64,000 bases of DNA from Cyanoderma ruficeps (Eukaryota > Chordata > Aves > Passeriformes > Timaliidae), in NCBI GenBank assembly GCA_008694505.1, contig VZDJ01000041.1:5164417-5228416 (forward strand), read 5' to 3'. Numbering within the stretch: the first letter of the stretch is position 1; each line of letters begins with the position of its first letter. The translations under genes and the position numbers were made by a program. The notes under the pieces are model-generated. The model saw nothing but the letters and a program-made list of their open reading frames with translations. It did not search any database and was not told the origin of the DNA. Of the stretch, positions 1 to 11,290 are shown in pieces.

Positions 1-3000
1 CTTCCCCAACCAGATGGAGAACTGCTGACTCCAGGAGAAACAAGGAAGGGAGAGATGGAGAACTGCAGGCTGCCGCACGAGGAAGAGGTTGCTCTTGTAA
101 GGAAAACCATGGGAAGGGCAGCTAGCAGTGACTGGGCAGGGGTAGCAGGAGCAGGCACCCAGATGTGACCACAGCTAGAGGAGGGTAGGCTTGCAGCCCC
201 ACAGCTGAAGACTGGTACTGACTGGCCACTATTCTCACGATGCCCCTTGCCGTGTCTGCCCTTGTCCTTCATCTTCCCCAAACAGCTGAAGACTCTCCAG
301 CTCCCCCAGCCCTGCCCTAGTCACCTCTTCCCAGGTGCTCCCTTTGCTCTGCTCTGTGAAGCACACAAGGTACAACCTTCCCCAACCCCACCCCAGTATA
401 TTCCACATTCCCCAACAGACAGAGGTGTGTCCTGGCTTGGCAAGCCACTGAGCTGCATCACTGGGAAAGGAGAACAGCAAAACATTATATGGTGTGAAAA
501 GCTGCTTGGATGAGAGGGTAGGCAGCTGGTATGTGAGAGGAGGAAGATTCAGAGGGAAAAGCTGCAAAGCAAAGTTGAGCCCAGGTGAGACACTGAGTGG
601 TAGGCACAGCAACAGCAGGAGAGAGAAAAAAGTAGACAAAGATCTTCCTTCAAAAGAGCTGGAAAGGATTATGTAGGATTGTGACCACATTTTTCCTCAA
701 GCATCCAGGCCTGCCTTCCATTTAAGCAAAAAACAGGAAAGCTCATTTTTTATTGTGCACAAGGAAGCTCTGGGAAGCTTTTTTTAAGAAGAGTGGCTAT
801 TTCTCATTCAGGGGACAAGAAACAGATTTTTCTTTTGCATATTGCTTCAAGCACTGAGATAATCCAGGTGTTAGTTTCCTCCTGAAGCCTGGGAACAACC
901 CTAAGCATATAAAAAATACTGATGAGCAGAACAGTTAGCTCATTCCAGAAGGCAATAGAAAGGAACAGCAAAAAGACCCACCAGACTGCATATGTGTATG
1001 CTGGAAAGTGAAATGGATGATTTTGGGAGTGGCCAGAACGGATGATAAATGAGGACAGAGGCCTTAGCCACACCCAGGTCTAATAGAAGGGACTGAGGGT
1101 TTGGAAATCAGAGAGTGGAAGCATGAGCAGCTTGAGGTCTTAATGAGGGAAATCACAAAGAATGTGATGACAGGGGGGGAAATGGGATGAGTTCTCTAAG
1201 GAAAGGACTGAAACATATGTATATATATTATATCATTGTCTTGCTCTCTAGGCCAACAATGTAACATATACATATGTTCTCTATGCTCCATGCTGGGTGT
1301 CTGGGTGGGTTTAGGGGCACACCGTGTCACCAAGAGGGAGGAGACACTGCTGATCAGGATCTAGCATAGGTCTTACCAGTAGAAACCACCACAGTCCTGA
1401 AGTCAGAATTCTACTAAATTACTGAATTTGCACCATATACAAAGCAAAGGAAAAGGAAGGCAGTTTCTCATTGCTTTTTGTTTTGGATGCAACATGAACT
1501 TCATTATACAGCCTAAAATCAGCCTCTCATGTGCAGGAAAGAGGTCCCTCTTCCCTACAGGCCCACTGGCAGATGAACTTGTTGGCACATTCTGGGGTGC
1601 TGGTGACCATTTAGAGGACAGGTAGCATGGAAAATCACCAGGCATCTCTGGGTTACAAGATTTTGGATGGTTAATCTTACCCACCTCTGTGGTCAGCATA
1701 GCTGAATAGGAGAAAAAGCTGTGGTCTGTTCCAAGAAAAAGGAGGCTTCAGTGGGAGGATGACAAGCATGAGACAGTCCAGAATGTGCCAGCAAAAGTAG
1801 GGACATCATAAGGGTGGCAATTTGCTGCCTTTTCCTGAAGCATGTGTGAGTCCAGCAGGGCTGTGGTAACCACAGCCAGCGCCGAGTCCTGCATGAGGCA
1901 TTTTTGGAATGGTACAGCTTCAAGGATTCAGCATGCCCCTCCTTTCAAGAAAGATGTTATGCAGATTGCAAGACATTTAAAACACATTTAATCATCAGGG
2001 CATATACTCTTCTTTCATAATTTCAATTATCTACCAAAAATCATTCAGATGAAAAATTGCTTTCCAAGACAGCATAGGCATCTACCACACCTGCCTGACT
2101 TCAGCAGCACAAGTAGAAAATTTCTCTAGAGGGATCTTGGGTTTTGGTGGGGTTTTTTCTTGCTATTTTTACACATTTCAGCCAGCCAGAGACTTCTGCC
2201 CAACAGAATCATGGTATGTGAGAAAACTCTTAAAGGTTTAAATAATTAAAGTCAAATATTAGAAGTCTAGTTTTCAAAGAGAACCTGAAGAGAAAACCTG
2301 GTTCACAAATGATATCTCTATTTTAAGTAAGGCTGCAGTAAAAGTCCAACTCAGTTGTTCCTCAATGGGGAGAAAATTGCAGGTTCATAAGAAAAAATGC
2401 CTTGCAAATACAGGGCTTCACTCAAGTTATCTGTTACAATGACTGAGGAAATGGATGTTACTCCTGTCATCTGTAACTACTACAGGGTGGACCCAAGTCA
2501 GTCTCTACACACAACTACAAGTGCCACCATGACAACCAAAGGCATGCATATTGTCAGCAATGTAGTTTTCTCAGCATTGAGACTATAATTTAATTTACTG
2601 TGGTTGACATAAAGTAAACACCAGCTATTGAAAAGGATATTATATCATTAGAATCCACTGAAGAAACACCACTGGAGAAAACGAACAGCTTTGACCCAGG
2701 AAAATCCAACTGAGGGAACAGAAAAGCAAGGCAGCAGAATGACCAATTTTCTGGCCCATCAGTCTAAAAGAACAAGCATTAAATCATCAAATGGGTTGTA
2801 GTTCCTGTGTCTGGTTCCGAAGGTATCCTGCAGAAATGTAGGCATTATGTACCGCTTACTTACAATTTGCTTGGCTGAAAGCACACAGCTAGCATATCCT
2901 ATAATATTGGGCCTTGAATAGAAGAAGCGTGAAATGTGTCCCAGGATACATGCCAGGAAAAGGAGTAGGAAGGTATTGCTTTGGGAAGCAGCAAGTCTTA

Positions 3001-5224
3001 GCTTTTTGAAGGCTGTTTCAGGGAGGCAAAATACAGGCTCAAAGCAGGGGCCTGTGCATGCTGGACAAGCTGCCAAGAGCCAGGTCTGGTGCAGAGGGAA
3101 ACAATCCATCTTCTGCAGAGCTATGGAAGAGCCAATTTTACTATTGTGAAATCTGTTGTCTGGTCGGGACCTGCTTTCCCTTTAGATACTAGTCGAAAAG
3201 ACCCTCTTTGCACACATCAATAATGCTTACTCATAAAATAAACCTGGGCTATAATAAATGAAGTACTTGTTGCTGTGCACTGGCTGACTACTGGGAGTGC
3301 ACTTGTACTCTAGATTGACCACTCAATTAAGCTGAGCTCAGTCTTCCACCAAAGACATTATCCACTTCTCTCAGATGGTAGAAAGTATTGTAATCCCAAG
3401 AAGGATTAGCAGAGCTGTATCATTTTATATCATGTGGAAACCAGACTATTTACCTTAAACTCCATTTAATTTCATTGGCTATTTATTTCAGCTTTTCCTA
3501 GGAGGCAATTATTGTGATCCTGAAAAAAGAAGGAGAGCTACACTTGGTATTAAGATGCAACAAGATAAGTTTAGCAACTGAAAGACATACTTTGAGATAA
3601 CAGAGCAAGTGACATTCAGTTCCTAAAAACAACCTTGAATTCTGCTGATGCGATATTTTCTTGTGTTTCACATTTCCTAGTCTAGTGTTTCCTTCCCTCT
3701 TCTCCCCTTTTTTTAATTTAAAATAATTTGTAAAATAGTAGGCAATAATAATAAATATCTACTTGCAGTCTCCAGTGACTGACAGAGGGATTGACTTCCT
3801 CACAAAGAACAGGATTGGGAAGTGCAAACTTAAGGAAAATACTGCCATGGTTTCCTCTGAATACTGAGCGCCACTGGACTTAGGCCCTGAGAAAAAAAAG
3901 AATGAGGGTGGAGAGGATATGAAAAATGCAGAAAAGGACTAAAGATAGAATACTTCTAAGGAAACATCTGGAAAAGTGAAAGTATAAAATGAGAGAAAGA
4001 TTGGCTTGTTTAATGCAGAAAGTAATTAGAAAAATTATAGGAAAAAAGGAACCTCCTACTTTCATAGAAGCCAGTGAGAATAAAAAGCCAGTATGTTTGA
4101 CAGAAAACCAGCAAATGGCAACAAGCTATTACATAATTTCTGTATCTTTAAAAAATCAATTTTAGTTATTTACTTATCTCTTCCTTGTTTTTTGTTTTGT
4201 TAGTAAACTCACTCTCTTTCAGAGGGAAGTGTTTGTTTAATGTAGTAAGAACACATCTGCAATTACTGTTTGTGTTCATAAAATCCATGAAGTGCAATTA
4301 AACCATATTAAACTGTTTAAAAGACAACACACAGAGCAAAAACTAGAAATCTCTGTTTCACTGCTTTCCATGCTTAAAAATAAACTCAATGAATTGATGG
4401 CTTTATGTTTTCAAATTCTAAGTAGAACATTTCTTAGTTCCAGAATTCCTGGAAAACAGTAAGAGTAACTAAGAAAAAAAAACTAGGAACGGCAAAAGCT
4501 CAACAAATAGCAACTGTAACTTAATAAAAATTTACTTAATTTCATACTCAGCTGCAGGAAACACCTGCAATTGTAACAGAGATTTTGGTCTCCTATTCAG
4601 CTATCAGAGTGAAATAGTTCATCAATATTCTATATTTTAATGTTTTTAATGTGGGTTTTGCTGGGGAGGGAGGATCATCCACTAATTATGCAAAAGCTTT
4701 AAATTTTCCTGTTCTGTAGAAAAAAAAATCCTCAGTCTTGAGAAAGAATTAAAATTTAAAGCTCTGACTGTGAGACATCAACAGCTCTGTGTGACATCAA
4801 CAAACAGCCTTCAATAATTTCCCACTTAGAGTAAAATATTTGCATGGATGTTAAGAAATAATATATGCCCTCATCTATTACTTAGACTTTTTGAAAGCTT
4901 CAGCCAGTAAAAGTCAGTTTACAGAAGTATCTTCATTTTTCAGGAAAATATTCTTAGAAATAGCATGTTATTAATACATGGAGTCAAATATTTAAATGCT
5001 TTGCAGTGCTGCTATGCTGGGGGTTTTTGGTATGCATTGTAGTCAGACATTCCTTTAATACAATAGCAAGCAATATTAAATTTATCAACTTTTACTACGC
5101 TGTGTGCAACTCCCCAGTGTTAAACCTTTCTATTAAGCAATTCAGCAACTGGCTGGCAGGGAAGACGACTGGCCTGGCTGAATAGTGTTTTTGGTTGGAA
5201 TTTGGGGAAAAAAAGGAGAGTTTA
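1..5224 (-). other. CRADD: CRADD intron, left part; no gene seen
   Basis: AT-rich sequence with no exon, RNA gene or well-preserved repeat that I can recognise. Short open frames on both strands (up to about 150 codons) have no family resemblance and no splice context. It is assigned to the CRADD intron because the CARD exon lies to the right on the - strand with an open splice donor and no death-domain exon follows inside the window. This is an inference from gene structure; an unrecognised non-coding exon cannot be excluded. Confidence 0.6.
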
Positions 5225-6190
5225 CGACCTTTGGAAGAAGGGGTAAGCAACTAAGGAGGATTACAAGGATGCTGTGAGGTTATGCAGGGAGAAAATGAGA
5301 AGTGCCAAAGCCCACCTAGAACTTAATCTGGACAGTGCATCCTTGCTAAGTTTGCACTCGGACAGTGCATCCTGGCAAACAACACCAGGACAGGAACATT
5401 GATCTGCTGGAGGGTAGGAAGGCTCTGCAGAGGGATCTGGACAGGCTGGATCAATAGGCCAAGGCTGCACTTGGATCACAACAACCCCATCCAGAGCTAC
5501 AGGCTGGGGGAAGAGTTGATGGGAAGCTGCTCAGAAAGAAAGGACCTGGATGTGCTAGTCAACAGTAGCTGAACATGAGCTAGCTGTGCCCAGGTGGCCA
5601 AGGTGGCCGATGGCATCCTGGCCTGTGTCAGGGACAATGTGGGCAGCAGGAGCAGGCAGTGATTGCCCCTCTGTACTCAGCACTTGTGAGACCACATCTC
5701 ACATATTGTGTCCGGTTCTGAACCCCGCACTATAGGACAGACATTGACGTGCTGGAGTGTCCAGAGAAGGGCAATGAAGGCTAAAAGTCACAAGTCTTAT
5801 GAGGAGCAGCTAAGGGAACTGGGGTTGTTTAGCCCAAAGCAAAAGAGGCTTAGAGGGGAACTTATCACTCTCTACTACTGCCTGAAAAGAGGTTGTAGAC
5901 AGGTGTGGGTCAGTCTCTTCTTCCAAGTAACGAGATGAAACAGCGTCATGTTGCACCAGCGGAGGGTTGGATTGGATATTAGGAAAAATTTCTTCAATGA
6001 AAGAGAGGGCAAGCATCACAATAGGCTACCCAGGAAAATGGTGGAAACAGCATCCCAGGACGTACCCAAAAAACATGTAGATGTGGTGCTTAACAACATG
6101 GTTTAGTGGTGAACATGATGGTACTGGGTTAACGGTTGGACTTGGGTCTCAAGGGTCTTTTCTAACCTAAACGATTCCATGATTGTATGA
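5225..6190 (+). mobile_element. CR1 LINE, 3' part (5'-truncated)
   Basis: A 5'-truncated copy of the avian CR1 retrotransposon, sense on the + strand. Recognisable blocks run in the consensus order: the ctgctggaggg/ggctctgcag block near 5405, the cacaacaacccc block near 5477, the gaaggacctggatgtg block near 5540, the gtcttatgaggagc block near 5790, the ggattggatattaggaaa block near 5968, and the terminal CR1 3' end with its short ATTCTATG-like octamer repeats at 6170-6190. The reverse-transcriptase frame is broken by stops and indels, so it is dead. It lies in the CRADD intron, antisense to CRADD. Divergence is moderate, judged by eye. Confidence 0.93.
5330..5376 (+). repeat. 30-bp tandem duplication inside the CR1
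   Basis: The 15-mer GGACAGTGCATCCTT is followed 30 bases later by GGACAGTGCATCCTG, a near-perfect second copy. The CR1 consensus as I know it has no such repeat here, so this looks like a local duplication with deletion after insertion. Confidence 0.6.
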
Positions 6191-9100
6191 AAAATTTCCT
6201 AAATAATGGTGATCATGTAGGCAAAGAATGAGCAGTGGAAGAAAAGGGAATATGAGGAAAATGGTAAAGGGGAAAAAAGGAGAACATGAACAAGCAGGAT
6301 GTTCCACTGACTCCACTGAAAAGACAGAAGACAAAGGAGTCAGATTTGTAGCTAAGGAGGGAAGTACACATGATGGGAGGCTGTCCTGAACACCTGAAAA
6401 CCTGTCATCTAACTGGATTGACAAATAAGAATGGCATATCAAATGGATATGGAAATTGGAGTTAGGTTTTTGAACAATATTGCGCTTGAGAGATATGGCA
6501 GTGGGCAAAGAAATGTCAGCGAGTAAAAAAAAAGAGAAAGAAAACAGATTCAATACTATAGAGTGCAGTAATTGAGAGGAAACACAGGATTATGCCTAAT
6601 CCGGTATGGGAAATGGATGTGGTTACTGAGAAACAAGTGAAATGATTGTGTACTAATACTTAGGTCATAGACCAGAGAAGAAAAAATGGAATTTCAATTG
6701 CCTAAATGTGAAGCCATATATTACAGGAATAACAGAAAATGCAATCAGCATTGGAGCATGACTATATTTGGCAAAGGTGAAAAAAAAGAAGTAAAAATGG
6801 TGGACAAGAACTGAATATGAATAATGGGAATGGGATGAGATGGAATAACATGATTAATACAAAATCCTTTTAGGAGAAAGCCACTGTGCTGGAAATTCTC
6901 AGTTCCTTTGAAGGAGATCTCTTCCTCTTTTCCCCCAAAGAAACTTTTACCTGACACTCAAAAGACACAATTTATAGTAGAAAACAAGATTTTAAATTAT
7001 GAGTTAGAAATATCAAAAAAAATGGATCTAGTAGCAGCAAGGGCTGAGCTATTTCTGGATGTGAGATCCTACGTTCTTTACTAAAAAGAGTTAAACAAGG
7101 AGGATGGTGGGTATTCTTAGGGTTGATTTTGGGAGTAGCTAAATTTTCTTATCTTAATCAAAACAACTGGATTAAGAAAAAAAATGAGCTGTGAGACCAT
7201 TATTTGGTTTTGTTTACACTAAACAGAGAGATAATCAAAATGCTTGTAATAAAAGTTCAGGACTTCAAAGGGAAAAGTTTGATAAACTGAAAGAAAAGAG
7301 TTTATTAAATATTCACCTGGCCTGAGGAGGTATCAGATAGGAAGAACTATCTGAGGTCTTGAAGCATTGCTACATAACTACAACTGAAAAAGCAAGACCA
7401 CAAATAGAAGGACTGAAAGCCAAATTTATGCTATAAACTGGAAATTCATAAGCTGGAAATATCAAAGAGAAACTCCTAAAATCTCACAGATAAATCATAT
7501 GTATTTTATACATCATTATATCACCCTGATATAATCAAAAAAGACAAAGACATTGCTGAAGTGTATCAGATATGCTGCTGCTAGACAAAGGTCACTGGAG
7601 TGCTCTGGCTGTACAAGTCAAGAGCTTGAGCACTGAGCAAAGGTTTTCATGACCCATACTAAAGGAAACTGGCCTGAAACTGGTGTACAGCAAGTTTACA
7701 GGTGGTCAAAAGAACACCTAAGCTTTGCCTAGACAAGAAGAGGACCCTTGGTTAACCTTGGAAGAGGTTGACTTCTAAGAGAGCTACAAGGTTTCTTTCC
7801 ATAAATATTTTGTAGAGGCAGTAAAAGAGCTATTTAAGCAAAACAGTGTTAACTTAAGAACAAGTGGATATAAACAGGCCACAAAGAAATTCAGCCTGAA
7901 GTTAGAAGAAAACTTCTAGCTTGTCTGCACAGAGGTTTTGGAATATAATTTTAATGACAGGAATGAAGACAAAGAACTGAACGGGATTTTGATCACTTTG
8001 CAAATGGCATAGCAGGAGGAGGCTGCCTGGAATAGTAAGAGAACAAATGCTAGGATCAGGAAATCTTTTCCATTCCTAATTTAAATAAAAAAATGTTCGC
8101 TGAAACTTGGCAGAAGCTATTCAATGCTGTGTTTAAATGGCTGTCTTTGTTATTTCATGAAACGTACTTAAAAGGATTGTTAAAAGAAAAACCTTTCTGT
8201 TGAAAGACAGCATGGTGTTTTTATGAAGTACAAACAATAAGTATCCTGCAATCCCAGCCAGCACACTGAAGGCCCATTAAAATAAGTTGCAGAAAATTCA
8301 TTAGGAACAGTGATAACTATAAAAATGAGGCATTATTGCAACAGTCTAAAATTCATGTATTTTGGAGCTATGTATTTTGGTAAAATTGATGATAGCAAAA
8401 ACCATCTGTGGTTAGGACAGTGGACTGGGAGTTAACAGCTCAGTTCCTGAACCTGACATAAACTTCAGGGAAGCCATTCATTCTGCTGCTTAATATGCTA
8501 GCTGTAAAAGTAAAATAATCATCTTCTTTTCCCTTGCCTGATATATATCAGGGTCTCCACACCTGGAGATGGCGACTGTTGAGAACACCAGGGCTGTTTC
8601 TCATATTATGTTTCTCATGTTACTGTGATCAGCAAATCGATCACGCAGGATGACTTTGGGTCTGTTGGTTCATTTCTACTGTGCTGGCTTCTAGCAACAG
8701 ACTGAGCAGTGCTTTTACAAGTAAAATCACACAGCAACTTGGAATTCAACCATGACAGAAGTCAACCTTTCTATATCAACCTTAAATATCAAAGCTCTGG
8801 CTTGTAAATGAATTATATGCAAATGGAAGACAATGCAACTACAACCAGTCCTCACGTGGTCAGTCACAAAACTATCATAATTAACAATTGCCAGTCTTCA
8901 AGTTCAAAGGTCCAACTCAGTCACACTCTTAAGATTTAAATAAAAATAAAATGTACATTAACTTCATCTTTAATATCTTTTCATAGAAGATACTCTGTGT
9001 TTCAAGACATCTTTTTGAATGCTTGTTTTATACAACTTCAGTACCTCCCACCAACATAACAAGAGGAAATGGGATAAACACCAAGGATTTCAGTGTAAGC

Positions 9101-10359
9101 AGAATACTTTGCTGCATATCTGAAGAAGCTTTTGTGAAAAACAAGCATTACCACATTTGCATAAAGGTTGAATTGTTTTATGCAATATTCTGCAATGGAA
9201 GGCCTTTCATAATTCTCTTGCTTATTATTACTTCTACAACCTATAAGGCAACACAGAAACCCATTGTACCTCCTAAGAATTGAACATCTACAAATTTTTA
9301 TCTTCATTTTGAAAACCCCAGCAGCAATGAATTATTAAGGCCTACTTAACATGATGCAGGACACATTCTACCTCTCTGGTATGCAGACAGAAGAGTTTTA
9401 TTATCTTCCGTCTGCCAAAAAATCCAGTGAAGAGATGAAGCAGTTCTTTCGATAGATCTGGAAGACTGCCCATGTTACCCAACATTCACATCAGGGCACA
9501 CATTATTTCGGGTTATTGCTGAATGGCTATGTGAATGGTGCAGATTAATACCATGCAGAAAAGAAACAAACAATGCTTACAGTTGTGCCAGCCAGAAAGC
9601 AGCCACTCACAGTAACACTGCTGGGGACTATTTCATACGAGTGAGACAGACTGACAGACATTGCCTTCTTGCATATGAAGGTGTTTTGTCATGCACTGCA
9701 CATAGGCCAAAGAAAATGCTTCAGGTCTTTGTGCAAGGCTTTATGTAAATAACACCAAACTCAAGTAGTCACGTGCCATTATTCTTCATCAAAAGCATTC
9801 CTGATTTTATAGATCCAATCCTAAAAGCAAAGAAAAGCTCACTTAGGTCTCCTGAGCCTAGGAAAAACCCTGGTGAATGACGAGGAGATGAAGACTAAAG
9901 AGAAAGGATCTTCCTGCATGCAGGTCTTTGTACAACTGGAATTTACCTTTGAAGGCTGATGCTTTTATTACGTGGCCACCATAGGCTGCATCCTTGGTGA
10001 GAGTATACTGATCTCTCTCCTCTAAGTCAACCATGTTTGGGGAACAGAAGTGCATCAAATGCAACACAGTGGGAAAGCAGGTCAAAAGCTAAATCTATCA
10101 CAATCTCCAGGCACTGGATTCCAACAAGCATGGTCTCAAATTAAGGGAGAGAAAAAAAATCATGAAAGGCCATACAACACCAAAATACAAACTGCAGTTC
10201 ATGAAGCTTTCAAGTTCCAGCCTCCAGTAAAAGCACGGCAGATGCCTACCGCTATGGACAGGTTTCTTGCAGCTTTCCCTCAGCCATTGGGCTACAATCC
10301 TAACTGGAAACACATTGCTGAGACAGATGGACCTTGGTCTGCCTCCATATGACCATCCT
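6191..10359. other. CRADD intron; no gene seen
   Basis: AT-rich intronic DNA between two CR1 copies. I see no coding exon, tRNA-like fold or recognisable repeat. The paired open frames on both strands around 9.0-9.3 kb are short and share no motif with a known family. Confidence 0.5.
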
Positions 10360-10793
10360 TAGACCTCCTGGAATGAGTGCACAGAAGGGCCATGAAGATA
10401 ATCACAAGGCTGGAATTGGATGAAGACAGGGGGAGAGAGTTGGTCCTGTTCAGTCTGCACAAAGAAGGCTTGCTGGAGACCTTATAGCACCTTCCAGTAT
10501 CTAAAGGGGGCTACAAGAGAGCTGGAGAGGAACTTCTGACTAGGGGAAATAGTGACAGAACAAGGGGGAATGGCTTTACACTGAAAGAGGTGAGAGTTAG
10601 ATTCAAGAAGATGTTTAGATGTAAACACACTCTTCCTAACATTTATTTGTTAGGAAGAAATTCTTCACTCGGAGGGTAGAGAGGCACTGGAACCAGTTGC
10701 CCAGAGAAGTTGTGAATGCCCATTCTCTGGAAGTGTTCAAGGCCAGATTGTAAGGGGCTCTGAACAACTTGGTCTAGTGAAAGGTATCCCATG

Positions 10794-10799
10794 AGCTCC
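10794..10799 (+). repeat. Left target-site duplication of the LTR
   Basis: AGCTCC immediately before the 5' TG of the LTR; identical to the right copy. Confidence 0.9.
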
Positions 10800-11219
10800 T
10801 GTTGCATACAGATAGAGACACTATAAAAGAAAGGCCTCATAAAATACGGTTTGGGCCCTGCAACTCTAGCTAAACTAACAGCTAGCTTCTAAGTTCCCAT
10901 CAGAGGAGAAAAATCAGGAATGAGAATCAGCCTGTATAACAATCTATTCTTGTAGAGAAAAACAGGTTGCACATGTAATAACAAAAGATCTGTCCCATGA
11001 GAATCCACAAATAAAAAAATTTAAACATCTGTGAAAAGAGAGAGTCTTAGCATGTACATGCACAAGTGCCTTCTAACCAATGGACTGAGTGGCAAGAAAG
11101 TTACTAACCAACCAGAGTCAAACACAATGTCATTGAAAACTGTATAAATATGAGCTTCATGAGTAAAGAAACGCTTTTTATGCATGAAGAAACTGAGTCC
11201 CGTATGTTTTACTGCAACA
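10800..11219 (+). mobile_element. Solo LTR of an endogenous retrovirus (ERVK/ERV2-type), nested in CR1
   Basis: This 420-bp element begins TGTTGCA and ends TGCAACA, a perfect 7-bp inverted terminal repeat with the canonical TG...CA ends. It is flanked by a perfect 6-bp direct repeat, AGCTCC, and interrupts a CR1 whose two halves read on across it. Inside are CCAAT motifs (11077-11081), a TATAAATA box (11143-11150) and an AGTAAA possible poly(A) signal (11162-11167), in the order expected for U3-R-U5 on the + strand. There is no gag, pol or env and no primer-binding site, so it is a solo LTR left by recombination. A 6-bp target duplication is typical of ERV2/ERVK and alpharetrovirus-like integrases. 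The family name is unknown to me. Confidence 0.9.
11077..11150 (+). promoter_or_regulatory. LTR promoter: CCAAT and TATA boxes
   Basis: CCAAT at 11077-11081, CCAA motifs just before 11120, and TATAAATA at 11143-11150 form a compact promoter. Transcription would start near 11175 and run to the right, antisense to CRADD. Activity is not shown by the sequence. Confidence 0.6.
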
Positions 11220-11225
11220 AGCTCC
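11220..11225 (+). repeat. Right target-site duplication of the LTR
   Basis: AGCTCC immediately after the 3' CA of the LTR. A perfect match suggests the insertion is not very old, though 6 bp is a weak clock. Confidence 0.9.
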
Positions 11226-11290
11226 CATGGCAGAGGGGTTGGAATGAGATGATCTTTGAGGTCCCTTCCAACCCAGAGGTTATTCTATGA

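Larger units (their letters stand above)
10360..11290 (+). mobile_element. CR1 LINE 3' fragment, split by an LTR
   Basis: The left part (10360-10799) follows the CR1 3' region: gagcgagtccag-like block near 10373, gggagagagttgg near 10430, gacagaacaaggggga near 10553, gaagaaattcttcac near 10653, and gaagtgttcaaggccag near 10730. It breaks off after the block equivalent to 'ggtgtccc' and resumes at 11220-11290 with catggcagaggggttgg and the ggtcccttccaaccc end followed by ttctatga. The interruption is the solo LTR at 10800-11219. A further roughly 40-bp insertion sits at about 10610-10650. The 3'-end type (cccttccaaccc) differs from the copy at 5.2-6.2 kb, so these are two subfamilies. Confidence 0.9.

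Noticed and set aside
5708..6019. Open frames of 69-76 codons at 5.7-6.0 kb
   Set aside because: They are pieces of the decayed CR1 element, not separate genes.
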